From contig DATCGY010000194.1 in the NCBI GenBank assembly GCA_036508635.1, forward strand, positions 1-7,488: a stretch of DNA of 7,488 nucleotides. The letters run 5' to 3'. Below are positions 6,323-7,488 of the stretch, in pieces. The position numbers and the translations under genes were made by a program. Below the pieces are notes generated by a model. It was not told the origin of the DNA. It worked only from the letters and a program-made list of their open reading frames with translations, and searched no databases. Within the stretch, counting starts at the first letter, position 1; each line of letters starts with the position of its first letter. The DNA comes from FEN-727 sp036508635 (lineage in GTDB: Bacteria; Actinomycetota; Geothermincolia; Fen-727; Anoxymicrobiaceae).

Positions 6323-7060
6323 ATGGACCTACAAGAACTCATAGACCTTGCGGACCCTGGAGTGACCGTTGGAATAGGCCTGACCTCCGGTGACCCGAGA
6401 GAGCGTGAGTTGTCCGATACCGCGACGTTTTGTTCGGTGCGGGCCTACAGTGACGCGGCAACGATGCTGCGAGACCTCGAGGCCGGGGCCATCAGCGCGG
6501 CCGCCAGGGGCTCTCTACCATCCAGCCCGTTCCTGCATGCGCTTCATTCCCGCTTGCCCGGTGTAATCTCGCGGCGCATAGCGTTGCTGCGCCTTCCTGA
6601 AGGAAAGCCCTTTCTTCTCGGCCCCGTCGGCGTCGATGAGGGTGGGACGCTCGACGCTATGCGCGCGCTGGTACGCGACTGCCGCGATTTTTGCTCGCTG
6701 CTCGGCTGGGACCCGAAGATCGCCGTACTTTCCGCCGGAAGGCCGGATGATGCCGTAAGGAGCGCTCGCATTGCAGGCAGCATAAAGAGGGGAGAGCGGC
6801 TGGCTTCGGCCGAGCCTGATGTCAGGCACTACCACATACTCATTGAGGAAGCCGCCGAATGGTCGAACTGCATCATCGCCCCCGACGGTGTGACCGGTAA
6901 TCTTATCTACCGGACCCTGACGCACCTCGGTTCCGGAACTTCTCTGGGCGCCCTCTACTTCCCCCTGAGCCTCCACCTCGCCGATACTTCCCGCGCCGGC
7001 ACCCTCGAGGAATACCTCGGCGCCATCGCCCTCGCCAACCTCACCACCACCAAATCATAA
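6323..7060 (+). CDS. mtxX: MtxX / methanogen marker protein 4 homologue (phosphotransacetylase-like fold)
   Basis: A 245-residue cytoplasmic protein. Several stretches match the family known as MtxX or methanogen marker protein 4, which is related to phosphate acetyl/butyryltransferases: 'VGIGLTSGD' near the start, 'AARGSLPSS', G100-P-V-G-V-D-E-G107, L136-S-A-G-R140, the core 'IIAPDGVTGNLIYRTL' beginning at I184, and 'DTSRAG' at 221-226. The match is from memory of the family, not a search. Its reaction is unknown; the fold suggests an acyl-phosphate or CoA-linked substrate. The family was described as restricted to methanogenic archaea, so its presence in an apparently bacterial operon is notable. 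The frame is open upstream into the acyl-CoA synthetase gene, but ATG 6323 gives the family's usual length and N-terminus. It has only a weak G-rich site (6313-6319) before it. The gap to the previous gene is 62 bp, with nothing recognisable in it. Confidence 0.75.
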   Translation: MDLQELIDLADPGVTVGIGLTSGDPRERELSDTATFCSVRAYSDAATMLRDLEAGAISAAARGSLPSSPFLHALHSRLPGVISRRIALLRLPEGKPFLLGPVGVDEGGTLDAMRALVRDCRDFCSLLGWDPKIAVLSAGRPDDAVRSARIAGSIKRGERLASAEPDVRHYHILIEEAAEWSNCIIAPDGVTGNLIYRTLTHLGSGTSLGALYFPLSLHLADTSRAGTLEEYLGAIALANLTTTKS

Positions 7061-7080
7061 ATTCTTGAAGATAGCGTCAC

Positions 7081-7148
7081 GTCTGTTCTTTCAAGTGAGA
7101 CCTGACCCCATCAGCTCGATTCCACGCTAATAACTTGAAAAAACAGAC
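7081..7148. repeat. Inverted repeat, 16-bp arms (15/16 match)
   Basis: Arms at 7081-7096 (GTCTGTTCTTTCAAGT) and 7133-7148 (ACTTGAAAAAACAGAC) pair at 15 of 16 positions around a 36-nt loop. The hairpin lies between convergent genes and could slow or stop transcription from either side. Neither arm is followed by a T-run, so it is not a standard intrinsic terminator. A further CTTGAA at 7064-7069 can pair with TTCAAG at 7090-7095. It may instead be a remnant of a REP-like mobile repeat. Confidence 0.8.
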
Positions 7149-7156
7149 CTGACCCC
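7098..7156. repeat. 12-bp direct repeat AGACCTGACCCC
   Basis: Exact copies at 7098-7109 and 7145-7156. The first lies in the loop of the inverted repeat; the second overlaps its right arm by four bases. AGACCTGACCCC together with the adjoining CAAGT-type sequence resembles motifs I recall flanking IS200-like (Y1) transposase genes in diverse bacteria. No transposase is present in the window, so this is only a possible solo element. Confidence 0.75.
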
Positions 7157-7164
7157 GACGAGTG

Positions 7165-7488
7165 TTACTTGTAAATATAGACCGGGGTGCCGACTTTTAC
7201 GCGGTTGAAGATGTACTGGGCGGACCACTCGGAGAGCCTCACGCAACCATGCGAGGCTGAGTAGCCGAGAGACTTCTCGTTCGGTGTCGAGTGTATGCCG
7301 ACGCCGTTGCCTATCTCCATCCAGTATGGACCGAGTGGGTTGCTGGGACCAGGGGGGATCGGCTTCATGTCCTTGGCCCAGTCGCTCTTGGGCGGGTACC
7401 AGGTGGGATTCTTCTCTTTCTTCTCGATTGAGAACTGGCCGGTCGGCGTCGGGTACTGGGGCTGCCCGACCGCGCAGGCGAAAGTATC
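7165..7488 (-). CDS. L,D-transpeptidase (YkuD domain), C-terminal part (5' truncated by window)
   Basis: The frame is open on the - strand from the right edge to a TAA whose complement lies at 7165-7167, giving 107 C-terminal residues. The catalytic motif S-H-G-C-V-R-L is present, with the nucleophile Cys codon at 7243-7245 and the His at 7249-7251. Upstream are 'VGQPQYPTPTGQFSI' and 'GIHSTP', both typical of YkuD domains, and the protein ends in 'GTPVYIYK', the usual last strand. Such enzymes make 3-3 (L,D) crosslinks in peptidoglycan or attach proteins to it, outside the cytoplasmic membrane. The N-terminus, where a signal peptide or LysM/peptidoglycan-binding domain would lie, is outside the window. 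It converges on the + strand gene set and is unrelated to it in function, but it indicates a bacterial host. Confidence 0.93.
   Translation of the reverse strand, partial: DTFACAVGQPQYPTPTGQFSIEKKEKNPTWYPPKSDWAKDMKPIPPGPSNPLGPYWMEIGNGVGIHSTPNEKSLGYSASHGCVRLSEWSAQYIFNRVKVGTPVYIYK

Noticed and set aside
7081..7148. Calling the hairpin a Rho-independent terminator
   Set aside because: No T-run follows either arm, the arms are AT-rich, and the loop is 36 nt long, so only the repeat itself is claimed.
1..7488. tRNA, rRNA, CRISPR array, riboswitch or strong promoter
   Set aside because: I saw no repeat-spacer pattern, cloverleaf or convincing -35/-10 pair; gaps between + strand genes are too short to hold most of these.

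Overview
This GC-rich window holds one long set of genes on the + strand, from the left edge to about 7060. It is followed by the end of a convergent gene on the - strand. The convergent gene is a YkuD-type L,D-transpeptidase, a peptidoglycan enzyme, and the transporter's binding protein has a bacterial lipobox. Both point to a bacterium. The many cysteine-rich iron-sulfur proteins, two of them heterodisulfide-reductase (Hdr) like, and an ADP-forming acyl-CoA synthetase subunit point to a strict anaerobe. An acetogen, syntroph or related deep-branching Firmicute or Actinobacterium would fit, but the lineage cannot be fixed from this sequence.

Layout: (1) the C-terminal end of an HdrA-like protein with two 4Fe-4S motifs; (2) a short QueG-like protein with two cysteine clusters; (3) a complete NitT/TauT-type ABC importer (lipoprotein, permease, ATPase) with overlapping or nearly touching genes; (4) an HdrC-HdrB fusion (HdrD-like) with two ferredoxin-type clusters and two intact CCG domains, 4 bp after the ATPase; (5) an alpha subunit of NDP-forming acyl-CoA synthetase without its ATP-grasp partner; (6) a homologue of MtxX / methanogen marker protein 4, which has a phosphotransacetylase-like fold; (7) a short intergenic region with an inverted repeat and a 12-bp direct repeat; (8) the convergent L,D-transpeptidase fragment.

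The spacing (overlap to about 60 bp, no internal terminator seen) suggests co-transcription of genes 1-7. A reasonable reading is a redox and thioester module. The HdrA-like and HdrCB-like proteins would handle electron transfer to a disulfide or similar acceptor. The importer would bring in a small, probably anionic, organic substrate. The acyl-CoA synthetase alpha subunit and the MtxX-like protein would act on acyl-CoA or acyl-phosphate chemistry. The substrate is not shown by the sequence. The most notable point is a gene regarded as a methanogen marker sitting beside Hdr-type genes and a sulfonate-family transporter in what looks like a bacterium.
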